Shown here one piece after another: positions 9,373 to 23,174 of a stretch of 64,000 nucleotides of DNA (the stretch's first letter is position 1; every line of letters starts with the position of its first letter). The translations under genes and the position numbers were made by a program. The notes under the pieces were generated by a model, which worked only from the letters and a program-made list of their open reading frames with translations, searched no databases and was not told the DNA's origin. Source of the DNA: Cladorhizidae sp. MBARI D1340-BT2. Its lineage: Eukaryota; Porifera; Demospongiae; Poecilosclerida; Cladorhizidae. The stretch lies in the NCBI GenBank assembly GCA_028752905.1, contig JAQNBH010000013.1, forward strand, positions 22,131,477 through 22,195,476, written 5' to 3'.

Positions 9373-10468
9373 TCAAGATAGAGAACACTGAGAGATACCT
9401 ATCTTGCAAGTCCATTACAGTGAAGTGTGCAGAATATATGGATGTTTGGTATCAGGAGAGAGCACTTAGAGAGTCCTATCTTAATAGCTATACATCAAGT
9501 CTATTCAGTGAAGTGTGGATAATCTACGAAGCTAACATGTTTAGCATCAAGTAAGAGTACAATTCATAACTGCCCTAATTAACAAGACCAAAGTCCCAGA
9601 TTTTGTCAACTGATAGAGAAGGCCCTTATCTGCAACATATCAACAGATTATCAATAAATGTAGTGGTTTTTCACTGGCAGGCCACCGCTTTGGCAACTGG
9701 AAAACGCCAGGAAATATCGCAAACCTTACCACTTCAAATCGCCATAACTTGTTAATACTTAGAGTACTCAAAAATTTGGCACGTATAAAAGACAGATAAT
9801 TAGAAGGGTTATCCGGTGATATAAAAATTATCTTTTTTGGATAAAGTTTAGAAAAGTTATGAGCTTTACGGCAAAAAAATAAGATTTTTTGGGGGAAAAT
9901 GAGAAACATATAGACCAAATTAGGGCAAATATCAAGATAGAGAACACATAATGAAACCTATCATTCGAATCATATCAAGTCCATTACAGTGAAGTGTGCA
10001 GAATATTATGGATGTTTGATATCAACAGAGAGCACAGGGAGAGACCAATCTTAATAGCTATATATAAAGTTTATTCAGTGAAGTGTGGAGAATCTATGAA
10101 GCTAACCTGTTTAGCATCAAGATAGAGAACACATAGAGAAACCTATCATTCGAGTCATATCAAGTCCATTACAGTGAAGTGTGCATAATAAATGTATTTT
10201 TGGTATCAACAGAGAGCACAGAGAGAGACCTGTCTTAATAGCTATATATCAATGAAGTTTGGAGAATCCATGAAGCTAACATATTTAGCATCAAGAGAGA
10301 GCAGAGAGAAACCTATCTTGTGATTCTATCAAGTCCATTACTGTGAAGTATGCAGAATATACGGATGTTTGGTATCAAGAGAGAGAACAGAGAGAGGCCT
10401 ACCTTTAGAGCTATATATCAAGTCTATTAATTGAAGTGTAGAGAATCTATGAACCTAACATGTTTAGC
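9373..10468 (+). repeat. Block 7: ACDE with A/B crossover insert (1096 bp)
   Basis: Single insert at 9571-9927. It is A1 up to GGATAAAGTTTAGAAAAG and B-like from AAATAAG and T6-G5-A4 onward. C2 and the ATGTATTTTTGG D follow, as they do after the B of block 6. This fits an unequal crossover between an A and a B insert that removed one 567-bp unit. The minus-strand frame stays open. Confidence 0.93.
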
Positions 10469-12132
10469 TCAAGATAGAGAACACTGAGAGATACCTATCT
10501 TGCAAGTCCATTACAGTGAAGTGTGCAGAATATATGGATGTTTGGTATCAGGAGAGAGCACTTAGAGAGTCCTATCTTAATAGCTATACATCAAGTCTAT
10601 TCAGTGAAGTGTGGATAATCTACGAAGCTAACATGTTTAGCATCAAGTAAGAGTACAATTCATAACTGCCCTAATTAACAAGACCAAAGTCCCAGATTTT
10701 GTCAACTGATAGAGAAGGCCCTTATCTGCAACATATCAACAGATTATCAATAAATGTAGTGGTTTTTCACTGGCAGGCCACCGCTTTGGCAACTGGAAAA
10801 CGCCAGGAAATATCGCAAACCTTACCACTTCAAATCGCCATAACTTGTTAATACTTAGAGTACTCAAAAATTTGGCACGTATAAAAGACAGATAATTAGA
10901 AGGGTTATCCGGTGATATAAAAATTATCTTTTTTGGATAAAGTTTAGAAAAGTTATGAGCTTTACGGCAAAAAAACAAGATTTTTGGGGGGAAAATGAGA
11001 AACATATAGACCAAATTAGGGCAAATATCAAGATAGAGAACACATAATGAAACCTATCATTCTAATCATATCAAGTCCATTACAGTGAAGTGTGCAGAAT
11101 ATATGGATGTTTGTATCAAGAGAGAGCACTTAGAGAGTCCTATCTTAATAGCTTTACATCAAGTCTATTCAGTGAAGTGTGGATAATCTACGAAGCTAAC
11201 ATGTTTAGCATCAAGTAAGAGTACAATTCATAACTGCCCTAATTAACAAGACCATGTCCCAGATTTTGTCAACTGATAGAGAAGGCCCTTATCTGCAACA
11301 TGTCAACAGATTATCAATAAATGTAGTGGTTTTTCAACTGGCAGGCCACCGCTTTGGCAACTGGAAAACGCCAGGAAATATCTCAAACCTTACCACTTCA
11401 AATCACCATAACTTGCTAATACTTAGAGTACTCAAACTTTTGGTACGTACAAAAGACAGATAATTAGAAGGGCTATCCGGTGATATAAAAATTATCTTTT
11501 TTGGGTAAAGTGTAGAACAGTTATGAGCTTTACGGCAAAAAAACAAGATTTTTTGGGGGGAAATGAGAAACATATAGACCAAATTAGGGCAAATATCAAG
11601 ATAGAGAACACATAATGAAACCTATCATTCGAATCATATCAAGTCCATTACAGTGAAGTTTGCAGAATATTATGGATGTTTGATATCAACAGAGAGCACA
11701 GGGAGAGACCAATCTTAATAGATATATATCAAGTTTATTCAGTGAAGTGTGGAGAATCTATGAAGCTAACCTGTCTAGCATCAAGATAGAGAACACATAG
11801 AGAAACCTATCATTCGAGTCATATCAAGTCCATTACAGTGAAGTATGCATAATAAATGTTTTTTTTGTATCAACAGAGAGCACAGAGAGAGACCTGTCTT
11901 AATAGCTATATATCAATGAAGTTTGGAGAATCCATGAAGCTAACATATTTAGCATCAAGAGAGAGCAGAGAGAAACCTATCTTGTGATTCTATCAAGTCC
12001 ATTACTGTGAAGTATGCAGAATATACGGATGTTTGGTATCAAGAGAGAGAACAGAGAGAGGCCTACCTTTAGAGCTATATATCAAGTCTATTAATTGAAG
12101 TGTAGAGAATCTATGAAGCTAACATGTTTAGC
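10469..12132 (+). repeat. Block 8: ABCDE, 1664 bp
   Basis: Inserts at 10667-11023 (A1, CTTGTTAATAC, open frame) and 11235-11591 (B, 357 bp). The B insert has an extra A in TTTTCAACTGG near 11336, plus ATCTCAAACC and GGTACGTAC, shared with the B at 39829. The extra base opens a 69-codon plus-strand frame at 11254-11463 found in no other copy, so I regard it as chance. C is C1b. Confidence 0.94.
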
Positions 12133-14135
12133 ACAAGATAGAGAACACTGAGAGATACCTATCTTGCAAGTCCATTACAGTGAAGTGTGCAGAATATATG
12201 GATGTTTGGTATCAAGAGAGAGCACTTAGAGAGTCCTATCTTAATAGCTATACATCAACTCTATTCAGTGAAGTGTGGATAATCTACGAAGCTAACATGT
12301 TTACCATCAAGTAAGAGTACAATTCATAACTGCCCTAATTAACAAGACCAAAGTCCCAGATTTTGTCAACTGATAGAGAAGGCCCTTATCTGCAACATAT
12401 CAACAGATTATCAATAAAGTAGTGGTTTTTCACTGGCAGGCCACCGCTTTGGTAACTGGAAAACGCCAGGAAATATCGCAAACCTTACCACTTCAAATCA
12501 CTATAACTTGCTAATACTTAGAGTACTCAAAAATTTGGCACGTACAAAAGACAGATAATTAGAAGGGCTATCCGATGATATAAAAATTATCTTTTTTGGA
12601 TAAAGTTTAGAAAAGTTATGAGCTTTACGGCAAAAAAACAAGATTTTTGGGGGGAAAATGAGAAACATATAGACCAAATTAGGGCAAATATCAAGATAGA
12701 GAACACATAATGAAACCTATCATTCGAATCATATCAAGTCCATTACAGTGAAGTGTGCAGAATATATGGATGTTTGTATCAAGAGAGAGCACTTAGAGAG
12801 TCCTATGTTAATAGCTTTACATCAAGTCTATTCAGTGAAGTGTGGATAATCTACGAAGCTAACATGTTTAGCATCAAGTAAGAGTACAATTCATAACTGC
12901 CCTAATTAACAAGACCATGTCCCAGATTTTGTCAACTGATAGAGATGGCCCTTATCTGCAACATGTCAACAGATTATCAATAAATGTAGTGGTTTTTCAC
13001 TGGCAGGCCACCGCTTTGGCAACTGGAAAACGCCAGGAAATATCGCAAACCTTACCACTTCAAATCACCATAACTTGCTAATACTTAGAGTACTCAAACT
13101 TTTGGCACGTACAAAAGACAGATAATTAGAAGGGCTATCCGGTGATATAAAAATTATCTTTTTTGGGTAAAGTGTAGAACAGTTATGAGCTTTACGGCAA
13201 AAAAACAAGATTTTTTGGGGGGAAATGAGAAACATATAGACCAAATTAGGGCAAATATCAAGATAGAGAACACATAATGAAACCTATCATTCGAATCATA
13301 TCAAGTCCATTACAGTGAAGTATGCATAATAAATGGGTTTTTGGTATCAACAGAGAGCACAGAGAGAGACCTGTCTTAATAGCTATATATCAATGAAGTT
13401 TGGAGAATCCATGAAGCTAACATATTTAGCATCAAGAGAGAGCAGAGAGAAACCTATCTTGTGATTCTATCAAGTCCATTACTGTGAAGTATGCAGAATA
13501 TACGGATGTTTGGTATCAAGAGAGAGAACAGAGAGAGGCCTACCTTTAGAGCTATATATCAAGTCTATTAATTGAAGTGTAGAGAATCTATGAAGCTAAC
13601 ATGTTTAGCACAAGATAGAGAACACTGAGAGATACATATCTTGCAAGTCCATTACAGTGAAGTGTGCAGAATATATGGATGTTTGGTATCAAGAGAGAGC
13701 ACAGGGAGAGACCAATCTTAATAGATATATATCAAGTTTATTCAGTGAAGTGTGGAGGATCTATGAAGCTAACCTGTCTAGCATCAAGATAGAGAACACA
13801 TAGAGAAACCTATCATTCGAGTCATATCAAGTCCATTACAGTGAAGTATGCATAATAAATGTTTTTTTTGTATCAACAGAGAGCACAGAGAGAGACCTGT
13901 CTTAATAGCTATATATCAATGAAGTTTGGAGAATCCATGAAGCTAACATATTTAGCATCAAGAGAGAGCAGAGAGAAACCTATCTTGTGATTCTATCAAG
14001 TCCATTACTGTGAAGTATGCAGAATATACGGATGTTTGGTATCAAGAGAGAGAACAGAGAGAGGCCTACCTTTAGAGCTATATATCAAGTCTATTAATTG
14101 AAGTGTAGAGAATCTATGAAGCTAACATGTTTAGC
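12133..14135 (+). repeat. Block 9: ABDE-(A/C)-DE (2003 bp)
   Basis: Inserts at 12331-12686 (A2 with CAATAAAGTAG deletion and CCGATGAT) and 12898-13253 (B with GAGATGGCC). After D and E comes the A/C chimera at 13610-13782 and a second D-E pair. First of six such blocks and the only one left of 40 kb. Confidence 0.95.
13610..13782 (+). repeat. A/C chimeric monomer (173 bp), first of six
   Basis: The left part is A (ACACTGAGAGATAC, TTGCAAG, GTTTGGTATCAAG) and the right part is C (AGGGAGAGACCAATC, CTAACCTGTCTAGC). The switch is in the shared word AGAGAGCAC at about 13693-13702. Other copies are at 42203, 46213, 49879, 52978 and 62701. All carry the same two extra changes, GATACATATC and GGAGGATCT, so they come from one event. 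The insert-bearing part of A and the whole of B are lost. Confidence 0.93.
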
Positions 14136-15231
14136 ACAAGATAGAGAACACTGAGAGATACCTATCTTGCAAGTCCATTACAGTGAAGTGTGCAGAATAT
14201 ATGGATGTTTGGTATCAAGAGAGAGCACTTAGAGAGTCCTATCTTAATAGCTATACATCAACTCTATTCAGTGAAGTGTGGATAATCTACGAAGCTAACA
14301 TGTTTAGCATCAAGTAAGAGTACAATTCATAACTGCCCTAATTAACAAGACCAAAGTCCCAGATTTTGTCAACTGATAGAGAAGGCCCTTATCTGCAACA
14401 TGTCAACAGATTATCAATAAATGTAGTGGTTTTTCACTGGCAGGCCACCGCTTTGGCAACTGGAAAACGCCAGGAAATATCGCAAACCTTACCACTTCAA
14501 ATCACCATAACTTGCTAATACTTAGAGTACTCAAACTTTTGGCACGTACAAAAGACAGATAATTAGAAGGGCTATCCGGTGATATAAAAATTATCTTTTT
14601 TGGGTAAAGTGTAGAACAGTTATGAGCTTTACGGCAAAAAAACAAGATTTTTTGGGGGAAAATGAGAAACATATAGACCAAATTAGGGCAAATATCAAGA
14701 TAGAGAACACATAATGAAACCTATCATTCGAATCATATCAAGTCCATTACAGTGAAGTTTGCAGAATATTATGGATGTTTGATATCAACAGAGAGCACAG
14801 GGAGAGACCAATCTTAATAGATATATATCAAGTTTATTCAGTGAAGTGTGGAGAATCTATGAAGCTAACCTGTCTAGCATCAAGATAGAGAACACATAGA
14901 GAAACCTATCATTCGAGTCATATCAAGTCCATTACAGTGAAGTATGCATAATAAATGTTTTTTTTGTATCAACAGAGAGCACAGAGAGAGACCTGTCTTA
15001 ATAGCTATATATCAATGAAGTTTGGAGAATCCATGAAGCTAACATATTTAGCATCAAGAGAGAGCAGAGAGAAACCTATCTTGTGATTCTATCAAGTCCA
15101 TTACTGTGAAGTATGCAGAATATACGGATGTTTGGTATCAAGAGAGAGAACAGAGAGAGGCCTACCTTTAGAGCTATATATCAAGTCTATTAATTGAAGT
15201 GTAGAGAATCTATGAAGCTAACATGTTTAGC
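14136..15231 (+). repeat. Block 10: ACDE (1096 bp)
   Basis: Single insert at 14334-14690: ACCAAAG of A, then B states from CATGTCAAC on, followed by C1b. The A/B switch lies in the first ~60 bp of the insert, unlike block 7. Confidence 0.93.
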
Positions 15232-16327
15232 ACAAGATAGAGAACACTGAGAGATACCTATCTTGCAAGTCCATTACAGTGAAGTGTGCAGAATATATGG
15301 ATGTTTGGTATCAAGAGAGAGCACTTAGAGAGTCCTATCTTAATAGCTATACATCAACTCTATTCAGTGAAGTGTGGATAATCTACGAAGCTAACATGTT
15401 TAGCATCAAGTAAGAGTACAATTCATAACTGCCCTAATTAACAAGACCAAAGTCCCAGATTTTGTCAACTGATAGAGAAGGCCCTTATCTGCAACATGTC
15501 AACAGATTATCAATAAATGTAGTGGTTTTTCACTGGCAGGCCACCGCTTTGGCAACTGGAAAACGCCAGGAAATATCGCAAACCTTACCACTTCAAATCA
15601 CCATAACTTGCTAATACTTAGAGTACTCAAACTTTTGGCACGTACAAAAGACAGATAATTAGAAGGGCTATCCGGTGATATAAAAATTATCTTTTTTGGG
15701 TAAAGTGTAGAACAGTTATGAGCTTTACGGCAAAAAAACAAGATTTTTTGGGGGAAAATGAGAAACATATAGACCAAATTAGGGCAAATATCAAGATAGA
15801 GAACACATAATGAAACCTATCATTCGAATCATATCAAGTCCATTACAGTGAAGTTTGCAGAATATTATGGATGTTTGATATCAACAGAGAGCACAGGGAG
15901 AGACCAATCTTAATAGATATATATCAAGTTTATTCAGTGAAGTGTGGAGAATCTATGAAGCTAACCTGTCTAGCATCAAGATAGAGAACACATAGAGAAA
16001 CCTATCATTCGAGTCATATCAAGTCCATTACAGTGAAGTATGCATAATAAATGTTTTTTTTGTATCAACAGAGAGCACAGAGAGAGACCTGTCTTAATAG
16101 CTATATATCAATGAAGTTTGGAGAATCCATGAAGCTAACATATTTAGCATCAAGAGAGAGCAGAGAGAAACCTATCTTGTGATTCTATCAAGTCCATTAC
16201 TGTGAAGTATGCAGAATATACGGATGTTTGGTGTCAAGAGAGAGAACAGAGAGAGGCCTACCTTTAGAGCTATATATCAAGTCTATTAATTGAAGTGTAG
16301 AGAATCTATGAAGCTAACATGTTTAGC
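15232..16327 (+). repeat. Block 11: ACDE (1096 bp), tandem copy of block 10
   Basis: Single insert at 15430-15786 with the same switch point. Its E carries GGTGTCAAG instead of GGTATCAAG (about 16230), the one difference from block 10 that I noticed. Confidence 0.93.
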
Positions 16328-17804
16328 ACAAGATAGAGAACACTGAGAGATACCTATCTTGCAAGTCCATTACAGTGAAGTGTGCAGAATATATGGATGT
16401 TTGGTATCAAGAGAGAGCACTTAGAGAGTCCTATCTTAATAGCTATACATCAACTCTATTCAGTGAAGTGTGGATAATCTACGAAGCTAACATGTTTACC
16501 ATCAAGTAAGAGTACAATTCATAACTGCCCTAATTAACAAGACCAAAGTCCCAGATTTTGTCAACTGATAGAGAAGGCCCTTATCTGCAACATATCAACA
16601 GATTATCAATAAAGTAGTGGTTTTTCACTGGCAGGCCACCGCTTTGGCAACTGGAAAACGCCAGGAAATATCGCAAACCTTACCACTTCAAATCACTATA
16701 ACTTGCTAATACTTAGAGTACTCAAAAATTTGGCACGTACAAAAGACAGATAATTAGAAGGGCTATCCGATGATATAAAAATTATCTTTTTTGGATAAAG
16801 TTTAGAAAAGTTATGAGCTTTACGGCAAAAAAACAAGATTTTTGGGGGGAAAATGAGAAACATATAGACCAAATTAGGGCAAATATCAAGATAGAGAACA
16901 CATAATGAAACCTATCATTCGAATCATATCAAGTCCATTACAGTGAAGTGTGCAGAATATATGGATGTTTGTATCAAGAGAGAGCACTTAGAGAGTCCTA
17001 TGTTAATAGCTTTACATCAAGTCTATTCAATGAAGTGTGGATAATCTACGAAGCTAACATGTTTAGCATCAAGTAAGAGTACAATTCATAACTGCCCTAA
17101 TTAACAAGACCATGTCCCAGATTTTGTCAACTGATAGAGATGGCCCTTATCTGCAACATGTCAACAGATTATCAATAAATGTAGTGGTTTTTCACTGGCA
17201 GGCCACCGCTTTGGCAACTGGAAAACGCCAGGAAATATCGCAAACCTTACCACTTCAATTCACCATAACTTGCTAATACTTAGAGTACTCAAACTTTTGG
17301 CACGTACAAAAGACAGATAATTAGAAGGGCTATCCGGTGATATAAAAATTATCTTTTTGGGGTAAAGTGTAGAACAGTTATGAGCTTTACGGCAAAAAAA
17401 CAAGATTTTTGGGGGGGAAATGAGAAACATATAGACCAAATTAGGGCAAATATCAAGATAGAGAACACATAATGAAACCTATCATTCGAATCATATCAAG
17501 TCCATTACAGTGAAGTATGCATAATAAATGGGTTTTTGGTATCAACAGAGAGCACAGAGAGAGACCTGTCTTAATAGCTATATATCAATGAAGTTTGGAG
17601 AATCCATGAAGCTAACATATTTAGCATCAAGAGAGAGCAGAGAGAAACCTATCTTGTGATTCTATCAAGTCCATTACTGTGAAGTATGCAGAATATACGG
17701 ATGTTTGGTATCAAGAGAGAGAACAGAGAGAGGCCTACCTTTAGAGCTATATATCAAGTCTATTAATTGAAGTGTAGAGAATCTATGAACCTATCATGTT
17801 TAGC
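16328..17804 (+). repeat. Block 12: ABDE (1477 bp)
   Basis: Inserts at 16526-16881 (A2 with 1-bp deletion) and 17093-17448 (B with CTTCAATTCACC, CTTTTTGGGG and T5-G7-A3). That B combination recurs only at 23941-24296. E ends CCTATCATG. Confidence 0.94.
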
Positions 17805-20034
17805 TCAAGATAGAGAACACTGAGAGATACCTATCTTGCAAGTCCATTACAGTGAAGTGTGCAGAATATATGGATGTTTGGTATCAGGAGAGAGCACTTA
17901 GAGAGTCCTATCTTAATAGCTATACATCAAGTCTATTCAGTGAAGTGTGGATAATCTACGAAGCTAACATGTTTAGCATCAAGTAAGAGTACAATTCATA
18001 ACTGCCCTAATTAACAAGACCAAAGTCCCAGATTTTGTCAACTGATAGAGAAGGCCCTTATCTGCAACATATCAACAGATTATCAATAAATGTAGTGGTT
18101 TTTCACTGGCAGGCCACCGCTTTGGCAACTGGAAAACGCCAGGAAATATCGCAAACCTTACCACTTCAAATCGCCATAACTTGCTAATACTTAGAGTACT
18201 CAAAAATTTGGCACGTATAAAAGACAGATAATTAGAAGGGCTATCCGGTGATATAAAAATTATCTTTTTTGGATAAAGTTTAGAAAAGTTATGAGCTTTA
18301 CGGCCAAAAAACAAGATTTTTGTGGGGAAAATGAGAAACATATAGACCAAATTAGGGCAAATATCAAGATAGAGAACACATAATGAAACCTATCATTCTA
18401 ATCATATCAAGTCCATTACAGTGAAGTGTGCAGAATATATGGATGTTTGTATCAAGAGAGAGCACTTAGAGAGTCCTATCTTAATAGCTTTACATCAAGT
18501 CTATTCAGTGAAGTGTGGATAATCTACGAAGCTAACATATTTAGCATCAAGTAAGAGTACAATTCATAACTGCCCTAATTAACAAGACCATGTCCCAGAT
18601 TTTGTCAACTGATAGAGAAGGCCCTTATCTGCAACATGTCAACAGATTATCAATAAATGTAGTGGTTTTTCACTGGCAGGCCACCGCTTTGGCAACTGGA
18701 AAACGCCAGGAAATATCGCAAACCTTACCACTTCAAATCACCATAACTTGCTAATACTTAGAGTACTCAAACTTTTGGCACGTACAAAAGACAGATAATT
18801 AGAAGGGCTATCCGGAGATATAAAAATTATCTTTTTTGGGTAAAGTGTAGAACAGTTATGAGCTTTACGGCAAAAAAATAAGATTTTTTGGGGGAAAATG
18901 AGAAACATATAGACCAAATTAGGGCAAATATCAAGATAGAGAACACATAATGAAACCTATCATTCTAATCATATCAAGTCCATTACAGTGAAGTGTGCAG
19001 AATATATGGATGTTTGTATCAAGAGAGAGCACTTAGAGAGTCCTATCTTAATAGCTTTACATCAAGTCTATTCAGTGAAGTGTGGATAATCTACGAAGCT
19101 AACATGTTTAGCATCAAGTAAGAGTACAATTCATAACTGCCCTAATTAACAAGACCATGTCCCAGATTTTGTCAACTGATAGAGAAGGCCCTTATCTGCA
19201 ACATGTCAACAGATTATCAATAAATGTAGTGGTTTTTCACTGGCAGGCCACCGCTTTGGCAACTGGAAAACGCCAGGAAATATCGCAAACCTTACCACTT
19301 CAAATCACCATAACTTGCTAATACTTAGAGTACTCAAACTTTTGGCACGTACAAAAGACAGATAATTAGAAGGGCTATCCGGTGATATAAAAATTATCTT
19401 TTTTGGGTAAAGTGTAAAACAGTTATGAGCTTTACGGCAAAAAAATAAGATTTTTTGGGGGAAAATGAGAAACATATAGACCAAATTAGGGCAAATATCA
19501 AGATAGAGAACACATAATGAAACCTATCATTCGAATCATATCAAGTCCATTACAGTGAAGTGTGCAGAATATTATGGATGTTTGATATCAACAGAGAGCA
19601 CAGGGAGAGACCAATCTTAATAGCTATATATAAAGTTTATTCAGTGAAGTGTGGAGAATCTATGAAGCTAACCTGTTTAGCATCAAGATAGAGAACACAT
19701 AGAGAAACCTATCATTCGAGTCATATCAAGTCCATTACAGTGAAGTGTGCATAATAAATGGATTTTTGGTATCAACAGAGAGCACAGAGAGAGACCTGTC
19801 TTAATAGCTATATATCAATGAAGTTTGGAGAATCCATGAAGCTAACATATTTAGCATCAAGAGAGAGCAGAGAGAAACCTATCTTGTGATTCTATCAAGT
19901 CCATTACTGTGAAGTATGCAGAATATACGGATGTTTGGTATCAAGAGAGAGAACAGAGAGAGGCCTACCTTTAGAGCTATATATCAAGTCTATTAATTGA
20001 AGTGTAGAGAATCTATGAAGCTAACATGTTTAGC
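17805..20034 (+). repeat. Block 13: ABBCDE (2230 bp)
   Basis: Inserts at 18003-18359 (A1 with GGCCAAAAAAC and TTTTTGTGGGG, open frame), 18571-18926 and 19138-19493 (two B units in a row). The first B has CCGGAGATAT, the second GTGTAAAACAG. C2 and D with ATGGATTTTTGG follow. Copied at 27793-30022. Confidence 0.95.
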
Positions 20035-21697
20035 ACAAGATAGAGAACACTGAGAGATACCTATCTTGCAAGTCCATTACAGTGAAGTGTGCAGAATATA
20101 TGGATGTTTGGTATCAAGAGAGAGCACTTAGAGAGTCCTATCTTAATAGCTATACATCAAGTCTATTCAGTGAAGTGTGGATAATCTACGAAGCTAACAT
20201 GTTTAGCATCAAGTAAGAGTACAATTCATAACTGCCCTAATTAACAAGACCAAAGTCCCAGATTTTGTCAACTGATAGAGAAGGCCCTTATCTGCAACAT
20301 ATCAACAGATTATCAATAAATGTAGTGGTTTTTCACTGGCAGGCCACCGCTTTGGCAACTGGAAAAAGCCAGGAAATATCGCAAACCTTACCACTTCAAA
20401 TCGCCATAACTTGCTAATACTTAGAGTACTAAAAAATTTGGCACGTATAAAAGACAGATAATTAGAAGGGCTATCCGGTGATATAAAAATTATCTTTTTT
20501 GGATAAAGTTTAGAAAAGTTATGAGCTTTACGGCAAAAAAACAAGATTTTTGGGGGGAAAATGAGAAACATATAGACCAAATTAGGGCAAATATCAAGAT
20601 AGAGAACACATAATGAAACCTATCATTCGAATCATATCAAGTCCATTACAGTGAAGTGTGCAGAATATATGGATGTTTGTATCAAGAGAGAGCACTTAGA
20701 GAGTCCTATCTTAATAGCTTTACATCAAGTCTATTCAGTGAAGTGTGGATAATCTACGAAGCTAACATGTTTAGCATCAAGTAAGAGTACAATTCATAAC
20801 TGCCCTAATTAACAAGACCATGTCCCAGATTTTGTCAACTGATAGAGAAGGCCCTTATCTGCAACATGTCAACAGATTATCAATAAATGTAGTGGTTTTT
20901 CACTGGCAGGCCACCGCTTTGGCAACTGGAAAACGCCAGGAAATATCGCAAACCTTACCACTTCAAATCACCATAACTTGCTAATACTTAGAGTACTCAA
21001 ACTTTTGGCACGTACAAAAGACAGATAATTAGAAGGGCTATCCGGTGATATAAAAATTATCTTTTTTGGGTAAAGTGTAGAACAGTTATGAGCTTTACGG
21101 CAAAAAAACAAGATTTTTTGTGGGAAAATGAGAAACATATAGACCAAATTAGGGCAAATATCAAGATAGAGAACACATAATGAAACCTATCATTCGAATC
21201 ATATCAAGTCCATTACAGTGAAGTTTGCAGAATATTATGGATGTTTGATATCAACAGAGAGCACAGGGAGAGACCAATCTTAATAGCTATATATCAAGTT
21301 TATTCAGTGAAGTGTGGAGAATCTATGAAGCTAACCTGTCTAGCATCAAGATAGAGAACACATAGAGAAACCTATCATTCGAGTCATATCAAGTCCATTA
21401 CAGTGAAGTATGCATAATAAATGTTTTTTTTGTATCAACAGAGAGCACAGAGAGAGACCTGTCTTAATAGCTATATATCAATGAAGTTTGGAGAATCCAT
21501 GAAGCTAACATATTTAGCATCAAGAGAGAGCAGAGAGAAACCTATCTTGTGATTCTATCAAGTCCATTACTGTGAAGTATGCAGAATATACGGATGTTTG
21601 GTATCAAGAGAGAGAACAGAGAGAGGCCTACCTTTAGAGCTATATATCAAGTCTATTAATTGAAGTGTAGAGAATCTATGAAGCTAACATGTTTAGC
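20035..21697 (+). repeat. Block 14: ABCDE (1663 bp)
   Basis: Inserts at 20233-20589 (A1 with AAAAAGCC as in block 1, open frame) and 20801-21156 (B with private TTTTTTGTGGG). The A core is of the AAGAGAGAGCAC type and the preceding E is GAAGCT, unlike other A1 units, so the unit looks recombinant. Confidence 0.94.
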
Positions 21698-23174
21698 ACA
21701 AGATAGAGAACACTGAGAGATACCTATCTTGCAAGTCCATTACAGTGAAGTGTGCAGAATATATGGATGTTTGGTATCAAGAGAGAGCACTTAGAGAGTC
21801 CTATCTTAATAGCTATACATCAACTCTATTCAGTGAAGTGTGGATAATCTACGAAGCTAACATGTTTACCATCAAGTAAGAGTACAATTCATAACTGCCC
21901 TAATTAACAAGACCAAAGTCCCAGATTTTGTCAACTGATAGAGAAGGCCCTTATCTGCAACATATCAACAGATTATCAATAAAGTAGTGGTTTTTCACTG
22001 GCAGGCCACCGCTTTGGCAACTGGAAAACGCCAGGAAATATCGCAAACCTTACCACTTCAAATCACTATAACTTGCTAATACTTAGAGTACTCAAAAATT
22101 TGGCACGTACAAAAGACAGATAATTAGAAGGGCTATCCGATGATATAAAAATTATCTTTTTTGGATAAAGTTTAGAAAAGTTATGAGCTTTACGGCAAAA
22201 AAACAAGATTTTTGGGGGGAAAATGAGAAACATATAGACCAAATTAGGGCAAATATCAAGATAGAGAACACATAATGAAACCTATCATTCGAATCATATC
22301 AAGTCCATTACAGTGAAGTGTGCAGAATATATGGATGTTTGTATCAAGAGAGAGCACTTAGAGAGTCCTATGTTAATAGCTTTACATCAAGTCTATTCAA
22401 TGAAGTGTGGATAATCTACGAAGCTAACATGTTTAGAATCAAGTAAGAGTACAATTCATAACTGCCCTAATTAACAAGACCATGTCCCAGATTTTGTCAA
22501 CTGATAGAGATGGCCCTTATCTGCAACATGTCAACAGATTATCAATAAATGTAGTGGTTTTTCACTGGCAGGCCACCGCTTTGGCAACTGGAAAACGCCA
22601 GGAAATATCGCAAACCTTACCACTTCAAATCACCATAACTTGCTAATACTTAGAGTACTCAAACTTTTGGCACGTACAAAAGACAGATAATTAGAAGGGC
22701 TATCCGGTGATATAAAAATTATCTTTTTTGGGTAAAGTGTAGAACAGTTATGAGCTTTACGGCAAAAAAACAAGATTTTTGGGGGGGAAATGAGAAACAT
22801 ATAGACCAAATTAGGGCAAATATCAAGATAGAGAACACATAATGAAACCTATCATTCGAATCATATCAAGTCCATTACAGTGAAGTATGCATAATAAATG
22901 GGTTTTTGGTATCAACAGAGAGCACAGAGAGAGACCTGTCTTAATAGCTATATATCAATGAAGTTTGGAGAATCCATGAAGCTAACATATTTAGCATCAA
23001 GAGAGAGCAGAGAGAAACCTATCTTGTGATTCTATCAAGTCCATTACTGTGAAGTATGCAGAATATACGGATGTTTGGTATCAAGAGAGAGAACAGAGAG
23101 AGGCCTACCTTTAGAGCTATATATCAAGTCTATTAATTGAAGTGTAGAGAATCTATGAACCTATCATGTTTAGC
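21698..23174 (+). repeat. Block 15: ABDE (1477 bp)
   Basis: Inserts at 21896-22251 (A2 with 1-bp deletion) and 22463-22818 (B). The B core has ATTCAATGAAG and TTTAGAATCAAG, both repeated in block 18. E ends CCTATCATG. Confidence 0.94.

Noticed and set aside
11254..11463. 69-codon plus-strand open frame
   Set aside because: It exists only because of one extra A near 11336 in this B insert. No other copy has it and there is no recognisable domain.
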